Source of the DNA: Aphelocoma coerulescens
Lineage: Eukaryota > Chordata > Aves > Passeriformes > Corvidae
DNA: 64,000 nt
Assembly: GCF_041296385.1 (NCBI RefSeq)
Contig: NW_027183575.1
Coordinates: 157,187 to 221,186 of the forward strand
Direction of reading: 5' to 3'
Shown here one piece after another: positions 45,463 through 58,152 of the stretch. The number at the start of each line of letters is the position of its first letter. Within the stretch, counting starts at the first letter, position 1. The notes under the pieces are model-generated. The model did no database searches and was not told where the DNA came from. It saw only the letters and a list, made by a program, of their open reading frames with translations. A program made the translations under genes and the position numbers.

Positions 45463-45878
45463 AAAAAGGGGGAATTGTAGATACCAAAATGCTGCTAGCG
45501 AGGATTTTCTTGCTATTTTCTAAGTCTGTGAGAGACTTTTCTCTCTCACAGAAGAGGTAGCAGAGTATGTAAACAACCAAGCCACCTGCAACCTTGAAAA
45601 GTCTGGTTTATGGTCTAGTAGAAAAATATTTTGACAATGGATGGTTTAGGATTTTAGCCAATCACCCCAAGGGGGGGGGCTGATCCTTTGTCCAATTAGA
45701 CTATGAAGAAAAAAGTCTGTAAAAGAGTTTGTGAAATAATTAAATGAATAAATCTTGGTGCACAATTCCTGCCTGCTGGATCTTCTCTCCTCCTCCTCCC
45801 TATGGCTGCGGGACACAGTGATACACCCTAGGGCCCAGGCCTGCGGTAATAGACCACAATTACAAGTGAACTGCAACA
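45463..45878 (+). mobile_element. Polypurine tract and 3' LTR of the class II remnant, copy 2
   Basis: Identical in layout to 6163-6578: polypurine tract, TGTAGATACC start at 45476, AATAAA at 45747-45752. Confidence 0.75.
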
Positions 45879-48800
45879 CAAGCAGCTAACACATTCCTCC
45901 TGTGATAAATGAGTGAACGATAAATTTTGTCTTTCGCATCTATCACTTTAACATTTAGAAGTGAGAATGTACTATGTAGAAATAGTGTTAAGGTAAAATA
46001 TAGGTAAGTAAAAACAAGACTAGAGTAAATTGTAACTTCGAATGAGTGGTAACATGTTGGGAAACGTAGGAAGAAACACATGATAATAAATGTCCTTTAA
46101 GTTGAGAAATTACAGAGGTGGAAACCAAGACATCTTCAAGAAACAAAGAAGATAAACCGCATGCATCCCAGGAAGTCTGTTATCTCATCAAAACTCACAC
46201 CTCCCAAAGAACCCATCAACTACAAATTAGGTTGGAGACTGAGGAGGCACCGGAGGGGGGTGCCTGCCTTCAATTCTGGAGCTACTCAGAGGACCGAGGT
46301 GGCAGTGTGCTGGCGTGTGCTGGCGCAAGGGGGCAGAGACGGAGGGGGGAAAGTTGAGTGAAGTGTAAATGACTTTCTGGGCTTAAGGACTATGTTTAAA
46401 GAAGTACTAAAGTTCACAGTAAAATGAATGGAGCCACGCCTCTAGCAATATTGCTAAGTGCTCCTGCACTGTGATATGCCTTTGTTCTACTAATAAATGC
46501 TCAATATTATGCTGCTGAAAATTCCGCTTGGGAATTCATCTTTCTCACTTCTTCCCTTAAAATCAGTTCTAAGAATTTAGTGTGAAATACATTTAGGCTT
46601 GGTCCACATTATTTTTAGTTCAAATAAACACATCTAAATTTTTTCCATCTTTCCCATTAAAGGATTTTGGTTTTGGCTCATTCTTTCAGCATTTTGCCAG
46701 CAATCTGCTCAATGCTCTTTCCTTAGGAATGAAAGCTGTAGCCTGATATTACAAAGTGTTTGGTGAAACCTTTACCATGACTCTCAAGTCGCAACATGCC
46801 AGATAATCACTGGTTTTCAAAGCTGCTTGAAGATAGAAGGAAAGCGTCAAAGGTTTATGCATGAATCAGCATCCCCTTGTCACAACGTCATGCTGCAGTG
46901 ATCCTTGCAGAGCTCTAAGACTGGATTTAAAGGAGAAAAGCTCAATACTGGCTCCTGAGCCAGCAGGATGAAACATCCAAGATTGTACATATATTACTTC
47001 TGTGCTAAAACTACTGTATGAAAACGTCTTACCATTATGGCAGTTTTATAGTACTCCATAGGAGACATCTCTTTAAATGACTCTAATATCCTTTCAGTGC
47101 TAAAATTGAGAAGGGGGTTGATCCATAGTTAACTCATGTAAACACGAGTGAACTACTAAGAGACAGCAAATGTTAATCACAAAACCTAAGCAGCAGGATT
47201 CGCCTTAATCTTGTCAAGATAAGAGGAACAGGATCTTTTGAAAACCGGCACAGAGATCGCTGCATCAGCCACCGAAGAACTGTGCATGCTCCAGAAAGAA
47301 AGGTAAAAAGTGCATTGTGACAAAGACTACTGATCTTCATCAGAAAGACCCTCGAGGAAGAAGAGGAGCCTTCCTCAGTGCGCCCATCAGCGTACACAGC
47401 GCATGCATGGCACGTATGCTAATGATATTAATGACTTCCGAGAAGTAATTTCTAGAACCACTCCTATCCCAAGAATTGTGATGAATGTTCATAAATTTTA
47501 CACATAATGCTGGACTGTATGGAGTGCTCTGTGTGTGTGTGTTAGGAAGAGTGATCCCCCATGCACCCAGCGCCGAATAAAGCAAATACCCGCTTCTCTG
47601 ACTCTGAAGCATCTCTAGGCCTGGTTTTGGGCAATTCAAAATAGGTGAATACACATTACAACTACAGCTGAAGTTGTTGCATAGGCAGATTGAAGAGGAA
47701 AGGATTTCATCTTCATCACTCTCCTTCTTTCTTGTTTTGACAGAATTAAGAACTTGTAAAAAATCTGATATCACTGATGCTCACCACTCTTCCAATTAGA
47801 CTACGCTCACTTAGGCAACGAAGTCCAGAGCTTCGGATATCTCCCGCTTCTGCCCTAGGAATTGCTTCCAGTGCTGTACCTTTGCTCCAGCTGCGAAACC
47901 AAACCAGCAGAACCAAGGAAGTTCTCTCTGAATGAACCATTGCTCTTGAAGGCTACAACGGTAGTCATGGCAGTGAACACTGCTCTTCACTGGGCCATTC
48001 CTCTGAAAAAAAACCATGCACCACCTCTCAACCTAAACCGTTAAGCCTCCTGCTGATGCTGACTGACAAAGCGTCCAACTGCACTTAGATTCCAACAGCT
48101 ACTTCCAATGACCTGTCAACAGAGCTTTGCAGACTTGCAACAGAGCAACAAACTAAAGGGGCTATGTTTCATGGCTGTTTTTCAAACATCATTGACTTAT
48201 GTCCCTTTGCCAGCTTAAGTGAAGGTGGCCCATCCACCTTGGTCAAAATCAGCAGAATTTTGGCCCAATTTGTTGTTACGCAACACATCATGACACAATC
48301 TCTTGGTGTTGATGCAAAATTCCCACTGAAGTGCATGTCGTTACATGACTTAAGGCTACCTACTCACAGAGTGTCCACTCCACTGCCACACCCATTTTCT
48401 GGCCACCTTGAAATGACTGAGCTGTCTTACTGTTCCCAACATTCCTCAGGGGTACGTGACCACCATAGCCTCCCTTCTGAAGTTTAGGAACCTAAGTAGT
48501 ACTAGCAATAGCAGTTTATCCAAAATCCATTTGCTCCATCAACAAACTCCGAGCAAGCGCTGAGAATTAGTTTCAAGACTTCTACATATATTTACAGGGA
48601 GCTTTTTGTTTGCTTGTTTGTTTTTAAAGCAGATGGAGTAGTGCGATGTTTCCCTGAGGCTACCAGGGCTGCGAGGCAGGCAGGCAGAGCCCTGGCATGG
48701 GTGGCACAGGGGACCCCGGGCGCTGACGGCTGCCACCAGCGCAGGCCAGCTCGGAACTGGCAGGCAGGGCTGCACCCCGCGTCTGCCACAACAGCTGCAG

Positions 48801-50259
48801 CTTCTGCAGCCTGAAACACAGCTGGCTCAGGGGTTCAAATTAAGAGCCAAAACCTTTTGCTGCTCAATTTGGGGCAGAGAAAGGTCATCACTTCTAGCAT
48901 GGCATAAGCCTGCCACTACATTTCTGTGAAGGAAAATCACCTTGTTAGAGTGAAACTCCTGAGTAAAATACTGAAGCGCTTTCAGATTCGTATTATCTGA
49001 CATTTCTGTGACCTTCTTTTATACCTGCATTGTTTCCTACTGCTGGTTTTGGGCACAAGTTCTGTGTACACTATTCTGGAAACAAAAAAATAACCCAAAA
49101 CCAACACCCACTCCTCCCCCACCATCACTCCTTCCCCAGCCCCAAGCCTAACAAAACCAGCCTGCAGAATGTGCAGGATTTCAAATGAGAACAAGCATAG
49201 ATGGGACATCAAAAGATGGATTCTCCTTAGACATTTGTGCATGCAGTGCTCTGCAATCAACTCCTAAATTCTACTCCTCGTACACCAAATATTTGTCTTG
49301 GGAACTCCTTGTTCTCCATTCCAACCCTTCTGAGAGGGTAATCGAGGAGTTACTCTACATATTTTAAGCACATGTTGCACTAGTCAAATCCAATGCACAG
49401 CATTACTTGACTAACTGAGGCGGTGGCAAGGTCAATTAAGACCTGTTCATGTCTTAATTTGGAGCTCTTCCAACTGCTTGAAAAGTGAAGCCTTGGACGT
49501 TGAAGGTTCAGACTAAGGAGAATCCAAAATGTGGATAGCATCTCCCTTCTGCTGGAAGCCTTGAAGTTCACCACTGCAGTCTGCAGCCTACACAGATCAT
49601 GTGAGTATTGTAAAAGTTCTCCAAGGAAGAGCAAGAATGAGGCTAATGCATGCACACAAACGCTGATCAAAAGCACTTGATGCTCTTGGACAAAAATAGG
49701 GAACCTTCACTTTTGGAAAGACAAGGTGACTATGGTTGTCTCTACAGTACTAGTAGGAAAATATCCCTGAAGTTTTGCAAAACCTCTTTTCAGGGGTTTG
49801 TTAACTTCATCTTTGTTAAGAACTGGGGAACACAGGGAGACCTGTCACTTTTTTTGCAGAATGCCATAGAAACTGCTACACTCACTTCAACAACAGTCCA
49901 AGTAACCTTCTCTGCAAATACTGACCATTTGCAGTTCTGGTTGATACAAGCCCCCATTACCTAAGAAAGGAACAACTCGGCAAGCAGTTTGCAAAGATGA
50001 ACAACTTAGCACGACTGCGGCTGATGACATGCCCTGACCTTTTTTGCCTTCAGCTATGGGTGCCGTACCCTCCTACCCTCACACATGCCACTCAAAGCTC
50101 CTTGCGTGGAGCTCTCGCACCACCTATGACAGCAACTGTGCCAAGCCGCCACCCTTCTTCAGCACCATCGCACCTACCACAAGGTAGCTGAATCAGAGGG
50201 AAAAGGAGGTCGCCAATGGAGGGAAGTTGTACCCCCTGACAGCTAAGCTCCAACTACGG

Positions 50260-51180
50260 TGTCGCTTATGTCCTTCCCAGGACGGGCGGGAAAACGCCTC
50301 GGCGCAGCGCAGCGCTGGCCGGGAGCGGCCGGCACGGCACCGAGCGCGCTCCCCACTCCCTCCCGCCCGCGCCGCTGCGGAGACCCCGGGTTCGCCGGAA
50401 TCGGCCACATGCTGCACGGAGGGCAGCGCGGCAAAGGCGGCCTCCCCTCGTCGCCCGGGGAAGGCCGGCCTCGGATCCCCGCTCTCTCCACCGGCACGGG
50501 CAGTGCCAGCAGCCTCTCGCTGTGGCCGCCGCTGGCCGAAAGCCTCGCCGCGCACCGCCCGGCCGGCCCCGCCGCTCCGCGGGCTCACACGGCACCTGCC
50601 GTGGGCGGCCGCCGAGCGACAGGAAGCAGAAGCGCTCACCGCCGCGCCGCTCGCCGCCCCGCCCGGGCGCTCCTCTCCTCGCGCTACCACGATGGCGCCG
50701 GCCCGCCCCGCCTTCCCCGTCGCCTGCGGCGCAACGCGGCTGCTCCGAGCCACGCAGCACGCGTGCGGCCGGGCCCTGCCGAGCTGCCGGCGGAGCCGGG
50801 GCACAGCCCGGGCGGGAGAGCTTCCGGCGAGGCTGGGCGGGCGGCGAGCGCGGCCGAGCGTGAGCGCGCCAGGCGGGCGGCGGGCGGCGGCGCGATGGAG
50901 AGCTAGATGGAGGCGGCAGCACCGCGCGGCATAAAATAGCTGATCGTCCGGCAGCCGCCCGCTCCGCAGCCCCTCGGCTGCTGTCGAGAAGGGCCCCAGC
51001 CCTGGCCGCGCCGGTGGCGAGGCGGCTCCGCAGCCCGCGGGCAGCCCTGGCGGGGCAGGGGAGCACTGCGGGCAGCCCCGGGGCCGCGCAGCCGTCTGCA
51101 ACGCGCGGTGGGAGCCGCTGGGAACTATTTTACACGTTCCGGGGGGCTGGAGAGGAGCACGGAGACCACGCGGCAGGTCG
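50260..51180. promoter_or_regulatory. CpG island, tandem copy 2
   Basis: This is a copy of 10960-11880 with one G-to-A difference seen (11698/50998). The TATA-like element is at 50930-50937. CpG content is kept despite duplication. Confidence 0.75.
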
Positions 51181-51226
51181 CTGCCGTTAGGGAAAATTAA
51201 TCCACGATGCCTGAGGTTTATATCCG

Positions 51227-51686
51227 AAAAGGAGACAGAGGAGTCCTGCAACATTCTTCGACTACAGGGAGAGTCCATGGGGCTTTTCCCATGGCGTCTG
51301 TCAAACGGTTGCGGGATGCAGCCCCCTTTTGATGCCAAGTTCCCGGCCACAGCACCCTCTTCCTTTTCCCCACTGGCTGAGGTATTCGGGAGATACAGAC
51401 TTCCGGAACTGCCTACTCTATGCGCCCCCCTCTAATATGCACCCCCCTCTTGGCATCGAGAAGAAAGAAAAGAACCCCATTCCTAATGCTCTTAAGTCTT
51501 TGTTGCCTTGCTCTAGGTTCAGGAATTTAACACGGCCTTGATTAATCAACAGTCTCTGATGATTAGTAACAGTTCTAGAGAACTCCTAGTTTCTTCTGTT
51601 ACTTCACTAGCCATAACTTCCTAGCCTTGTCTACAGGCCGATTCACACGGTCTCTTTGTAAAGACTCATCCATCTCATTCCTTTTA
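51227..51686 (-). mobile_element. 3' LTR of the deleted provirus, tandem copy 2
   Basis: This is a copy of 11927-12386, with the polypurine tract to its right. Confidence 0.75.
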
Positions 51687-51899
51687 ATCCCTCCTCTTTT
51701 TATTTGCTCTGTATTTGTCTTTACAAACCTTAATTACCATGGATTTAATTTTTTCTTCTGGAGTCTTCTTGGGTTTTGCTATTATTTGCAGTGACATCCT
51801 TTTCTGTCCTTTTGTAGTCATTTCTGGATCAGGTAGGCATGGCTGCTAGCGGCATCCCCTTGAGCACCTGCTGAAAGAGCTGCCGCCAGCATGGTGTCA

Positions 51900-53345
51900 C
51901 ACATGGTAAAAAGATGAGAGTTGCTATAGCATGTAAGAGGAGGAATCGTATTCATTTAGCCCAGAGCTGGCCAGTTAACCATGAAAACATGTCCCATCCC
52001 CATCCTTTCAACATTTGGACAGGTCCACGAGCTGACGTTATTTCCTTTGTTATTTGTTTGACCACTTTTCCGCTGTCATCTGCTTGCAAACAGCAGCTCG
52101 AGTCATTTAATTTCCCACAAACTCCTCCTTCTTCTGCCAACAGATAATCTAATACCATCCAATGTTGAAATACCGCTTTCCTCATTTAAGTGGGTTGCTC
52201 AGCAAAAAGGTCAAGCGCTGTGGCTGGCTGGTTGGTAATTATTTCCGAGACAGCTTGTAACCTAATTATCTCCTTCAAATGATAAATGGGTTCCCAGGCA
52301 TCTGGGATTAATTCCTTAGGTTTCCAAGGGGCTGGTCCATCGTGTTGGGTAACTTGTTCTGTTGGCCGTTCATCATTTCCCCGTTTTGGGGTGCTCCCTC
52401 CAGCCAGGGCTGCATCAGCTGACTGCTTTTCTCTAATTAAATCATCACAGATTTTGATTCCTAAGCGATTTCCCAGAACTTGTAGTAGCAAAAAGAACAA
52501 CAGTCTACTAAATATACCATATCCCTGACCAGTTTGGAGGTAACCTGAGCTAAGCATGTTGGCCACAAATCCAATACTGTCCTTTCAAAGCCCGTGTTCC
52601 ATTAGCAAAGGAACCTACCCATGGTCATCAATTGGTGGCTCAAAATACAGCAGGATTCCCGGGCCTAACGGTCCTCCAACAAGAGTTGCCCCACCATAAG
52701 GGTCCCAGCATTTGCATTTCCAAGCTCCCGCACAGGGTTCCCACCTACATTTACATCTGCAAGCTGCTTGGTTGGATTTGGAGCAGAACTCACTAAAAGG
52801 CTTTGAGTTCCAATCCGGTGTGGCCATTCCCACTGATAATCACAAACAACATGTCTTCTACTTGTGGAATTTTTGTGGGGACTGCTCAAAAACAGGTGGT
52901 CAAAAAAACCCCTTGTCCCTCCCCATTGCTTTACAGGCTTCCAAATATTTTTGGTAAGTGTGATAAGAACGCCTTACGCAGCTACTGTTAGTGAGCCGAA
53001 CAGGTATTTGATTGCATTTGCCTTGATATTTGGAACAATTGGAAGGAGGGCAATTGGGGGTCCAAACCCAGTTGATCAAGCCCAGAGGGAAAGTCAATTG
53101 ACAATTGCCTTTTCCTACATAGACACGCCCTATCCTATTTAGGCAATAAGTGCCTGTTGGAGAAGAATGAAGTGGCCATGAACTTCCTTCTTTGGCCCCA
53201 AATCCCATCCCACTGTGGCCCACACATTGACCCACCATTTAGGTTCAGCTGGGCTAGCCAACTATGGCCACTCTTCAGATCCTCCTGGCCCTCCACAGAG
53301 CCAGCAATTGCTAAGGTTAAAAACTTTTGCTACTTCTTCTCCTAA
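51900..53345 (-). pseudogene. env: env remnant of the deleted provirus, tandem copy 2
   Basis: This is a copy of 12600-14045 with the same broken frames (53238-52900, 52889-52615, 52566-52186, 52185-51952). Confidence 0.75.
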
Positions 53346-53861
53346 GGCTGCAAATTGATTCTCCCACTCCTGGCCTAAACTCAGCTGACCATATCAAAGT
53401 AGAATTAGTAAGGAAAATGTTTTAATAGTGTCATCTAATTAGCTAGTCTAATTTTCCCGTTGTCTTCTGCAGCACCTGTGGCAATTGAAGACACAGAAAC
53501 CACTTAACGTAACAAAATGGCCACAAGTATTAGCCCCCAAGTGAGTGGAGATTCTAGAGGAGGGATGCCTATACAGTCTATTTCAGCAGACGGTCTGAAG
53601 GTAGGACTGCGGGGCTTCTTCCGATGTCGAAGCACTGCCTACTGCTCCGGCCCACTCCTGCAGAGTGTCAGTCACGGCCTCCCGGCCTTCTCCTCCAGCT
53701 GAGATGTGCAAATCTCCGAGGCTTCAGAGACCTTGACCCGAGAGTGACGGGTTCACCTGTGTTCAGCTTACTTGACGGCTGTTTTCTGTCGTCAGTGACA
53801 CTTGGAATGGGCCACGCCATTTCACCAGCACTGGCGCTTCTTTCTACTCCTTAATTAGGAC

Positions 53862-54554
53862 TCAATCTCCTGGTTGGATGTTAAAAGCAGCAAAGTCCAA
53901 AGGCCGGGCTTGCGCCAGCTGAGTTTCCTGTTGAAGGGGTTTCACAAGAAGCAGGATCCTGGCCACAGATGGTTTTAAAAATGCATCACTTGCCTCTACC
54001 CCCCCCCCACTGGGTGGAGACTTACCAGGAGGGCAATTGCAAACAACGATTGAAAGGGAGATAACTGAATCTCTCTTCTGGCTTGGGCCCTCATTCTCAC
54101 CAAAGCCAATGTCCAAAGCCCTACCCATGGCATCTTGGTTTCTATTACCAGCTTCAAAAGGTGTTTATTTCTCTCTTCATTGTTTTCTACCCGAGCCGAG
54201 CTCTGGGGGTGCCAGGGCCTATGGAGGTTCCATTGTGTTCCTAAAGAAGCCAAAACCCCTTGAAGGATCTTTCCTGCAAAATGAGTTCCCCTATCTGAAT
54301 CTATTGCTTCTACAATGCTGTATCTTGGAATGATTTGTTCCAAAAATGCCTTAAGAACTGATCCTGTCATTACTGAAGTAGTTGGAAATACTTCTGGCCA
54401 CCTTGCTAGCTGACATACGATTACCAGAAGATATTAAGCCTTGCCACTTGGGGCATCTCCGGAAAATCCACCTGGCATCTTTGGAAGGGCAATGCAGCCC
54501 AAGGCCTCCCTCCTCTAGCAAGTTACTTTGTAACTTGGCTGTTGGCTTTAGCAC
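53862..54554 (-). pseudogene. pol: pol remnant: integrase, tandem copy 2
   Basis: This is a copy of 14562-15252. Here the C tract (53999-54008) has ten bases instead of eight, so the C-terminal part is out of phase with the integrase core: a further lesion specific to this copy. Confidence 0.78.
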
Positions 54555-54893
54555 AGATCAAGCAACCTTCAACAGCTCCTTTTGCCAGTCTAAAAAGACC
54601 CCCAGCAACATACATCATGAGATAGGCTTCTGCCAATCCTCAGGAAGTGCAAGAACTCTCTTAATGGAGTTGCTTTAATATTGGTAGGGCCAAAGGTTCT
54701 GGTATCTCTTGTTTGCCATCCCTTGGAAACCAATTCTTGCCTTTTTTCTCTGCCACACGACTTTTAACTGTATGTCAAACTGCTGCGGTAGAAAAGACAG
54801 CTTCCTGGGGCAGTGATGGAGTCACGGGGAGCAAAGGGGGCATCTTGGAGAGTTCTGGCAGAAGTGTGGCTTTCTGAGTTTCTTCATCCACCA

Positions 54894-55330
54894 AAAAGGA
54901 GACAGAGGAGTCCTGTAACATTCTTCAACTCCAGGGAGAGGCCATGGGGCTTTTGCCATGGAGTCTCTCAAATGATTGCGGGATGCAGCTCCCTTCTGAT
55001 GCTAAGTTCCTGGCAACAGCACCCTCTGAGGTACTCGGGAATTACAGACTTCCGGAACTGCCTACTCTATGCCCCCCTCTAATATGCACTCCCCTTTTGG
55101 AATGGAAAAGGAAGAAAACCAAACTATTCCTAATGCTAGGAAGTCTTTGCTGCCTTGCTCTAGGTTCAGGAATTTAGCAGGGCCTTGGCTGAGCAACAGT
55201 CTCTGTTGATTAGTAACAGTTTCTAGAACGAATACTTTCTTCTGTTACTTCCCCCCCTGTAAATTCCTAGCCTTGTCTAAGGAGAGATTCACACGGTCTC
55301 TTTGTAAAGACACATCTATCTTACTCCTTT
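54894..55330 (-). mobile_element. 5' LTR of the deleted provirus, tandem copy 2
   Basis: This is a copy of 15592-16028 at +39302. Confidence 0.75.
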
Positions 55331-55400
55331 CACGCCCACACCTTCCTTGCGGTGGAACGGCTCTCCCCGGCACAGCACCTGGCACAAAACCCCCGTATAC

Positions 55401-56766
55401 GCACACACACACCTGCACTTACCCTGCACTCCACTGCACACACACACACACACACACCTCCCGCACACTAACACCCCCTCCACACCCCCACCATGCTACT
55501 TGCAGTGGCCCCGCCCCTGCCATCCCCACCGGCTGGCAGCACCCACTCCTCGCATGCTTCCCCATGCCTTGCATTTCCTTGCTGCCCCCTCTGTAGCCTT
55601 CCCTCAACCTGCCTTTTCTCCCCTGCCTTGCACTGACTTGCTCACCCATCCCCCACCTGACTTCCTTTCACATTCGTCTAGGTCTGGCCTCACCTTTCCT
55701 TTTCCTTCTAGGACCCTCATTGCCTTGCCTCGCCTCGCAAAGCCACCACTTGCCTTGCCTTGCCCTTGAACCCCTCCCTTGCCTTGCATGACCTTGCTCA
55801 CCCCTCCCCCACCTGGAATTCAACACCCCTTTTCAATGACATTTCTGGGCCTTGCCCTGCCCTTTCTGCTCCTCCGAGGAATCTCAAAGCTCTCAAGCAT
55901 CTCCGGTGTTTCAGGATCCCATGAGAGGAAGACCAGGGGAGGACGCATGTTGCCACACTCATCTCTGTGGGCAGCCTTTGTCTGGGAGCAATCCTTGCAT
56001 GTCTTGAACCTTGGAGGGGCAATTCACATTTTGCCCTTGAGCTCGGGGACCAGAAAGAGAGTTCTTTTGCATACAAGGGAAGGCAGGTAGCTCAAGTCTT
56101 TTAGGTACAGAGGAGAGATGACCCACGCGGGATCAAGGCCACACAGAGCACTTGGTCCTGGCCACTTTTGTGCACCAGCAGTCCTTGAATGTACTTCTCA
56201 CCTGCCTTGCCTGGCCTTGCCTTGGCAACACAACACTTGCCTTGCCTTGCCCTGCTAGCCCTCTGTAGCCTTGCATTCCTTTGCAGGGCCCTGCCCCGCA
56301 CATGACCTGCCTACTGTTTTCCTCCAGGGCCTTGGCTTGCTGAGCCCTTCCTGTTTCTGCCTGGCCTTCCCATCAGTGGCCCTTCCTTCCTACAGCCAGC
56401 CTTGCCTCTAACTTCTGGGCCTTCTCTTGCCTACCAGTCCATTTGCTTTCCCCTCACTGCTCTGGCCTTGCCTACCTCTCCCTTGACTTGCCCACCAGTC
56501 CATTTGCTTTCCCCTCACTGCTCTGGCCTTGCCTACCTCTCCCTTGACTTGCCCACAATTGCCTGCACTCGGTTTGCAGCGCCTTGCCTGCATGGAAGGC
56601 AAGGGAAAGAGTGGTAGGCCGGGCAAAGCAAAGCCAGCAAGTTGTAGGCAGTGCGAGGCAAGGCAGACGTAGGCAAAGGAAGCAGAGCAAGGGTACCTTA
56701 AGAAGAACTAGACAAGGCAAGGCCAAGAGACTCGGAGTGCCTTTCCTTGGGAAGGCAAGGACATAG
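55401..56766. repeat. CA and CCTTG-rich tract, tandem copy 2
   Basis: This is a copy of 16099-17464, including both 61-bp units at 56433-56554. Confidence 0.8.
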
Positions 56767-58152
56767 TGCCAGTGTTGCTGGAGCAGATGTTAAGGTACTG
56801 TGGGGAGGAATAGTCCAGCAAGACATTTCTCTTCTGGCCCCTGTGCGTGTGGGGGCAATTGTTGGACATATTCAATACTGGAGGCGGATCAGTCGCTGGA
56901 TGTGTTGTATTTTGGAGGAGGGGATGCCGTTTCTTTGGAGATGGGCTTGTAGTTGCTCTCTTTGGCAAGGAAGGCAGGTTTGGATGTGCACATCAGGTAC
57001 TCCTAGGGATTTTAAAGGCTTTTCCCAACAGGCAGAGCTCTCTCTGGGTTCGAGCTGTTGAGCTGTCAGTGGGAATGCAAAGGCCAAGCTCTTAAGCTAT
57101 TTGTCCTGGTGCCTTCAGTGTGTGAGCAGTCCCTGGTGCCGTTGCCTTTGGATCCTGACTCTGGGAGAGGGAAGGCTTAGGATGGTACCTAGAGCTGAGA
57201 AGGAGAGTGCTGAGAACAGCGTGTGTGCTGCTAGTTTGAGGGGTGCAGGTGAAGTTGTAGGCAGCAAGATCTTCCTCAGCTGGCACTGTTTTGAGCCCTG
57301 TTTTTGCCAGATGGTTTCAAGTTGGTGGGCGGAATCTGCGAGAGGGAAAAGATTTGTTTGGGCCAAAGAGGTGTGGTGTAAAGAAGAGTGTGCTCTTGGA
57401 AGGGGAAGATGAGGGCAATCTTTTTGTCCTGACACCGTTGATTTGAGTGCAGGGCCGTTTGCAAGTTGCCTCTGTCTGCCCTTGGGGTGGTTTCGAGCTG
57501 GGCCAGGTGCTTGGCCTTCTTTTGCAAGTCTGCAGCGCCGTCGTGTGGTTGTTTCCATGAGCGCTGACAGTGCCCGGCAAAAAGCGCTTGGCTGGCGCGG
57601 CCCCAGTCGTGTGGAAGCAGTTGGTGGAAGAGCTCTGCTGTGCATCCTGCCTCTTGGAGACATAAAAGGATGTAACCCTGCGCGTAGGGGGGAAGCAAGA
57701 CGAATCTTTTCATTGTTGGCTGAGCAGTTTCTACGCGGCAAAAGTAAAGGCAGTTTCAGCACGGCCTCTTTCTTTCAGAACCTTTTCTGTGCCATCATGA
57801 ACATGCTCAACATGCCACTCGCACCCGCTGAACTGCATCAAAGGCCCTGGAGATAGGCACTTTCCTTCAAGCTCTCTGTAGCATCCTACCCTCCACCTCT
57901 GGCGGATCCCAAAGCCCTTCCAAACATCCAGCAGCTGCACGCAGAGAACAAGTGCTAGAACAAGGCGTTGGCCTTCCTAGTCCTTTTAAAGTCTGTGAAC
58001 TAGGCGAAACATTCCAGTGAGCAGCACTTTCCTTCGCAACTATATCTAGAGCATCATCACATTCTCTCCAAGTGGGTAAGTCCACCCTTGCAGCGCAGCG
58101 TTTGCAGCCACAGTTCGGACTGAGAGATAGGCCAGGTGAGAAAGCATTTCTT
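56767..58152. other. Unidentified arm sequence, tandem copy 2
   Basis: This is a copy of 17465-18850 with the same overlapping frames and no recognised motif. Confidence 0.6.

Larger units (their letters stand above)
43940..49494. other. Non-palindromic spacer, tandem copy 2
   Basis: This repeats 4640-10194 with a handful of base differences (for example 8248/47548). It includes the LTR fragment at 44130-44335 and unidentified sequence at 45879-49494. Confidence 0.85.
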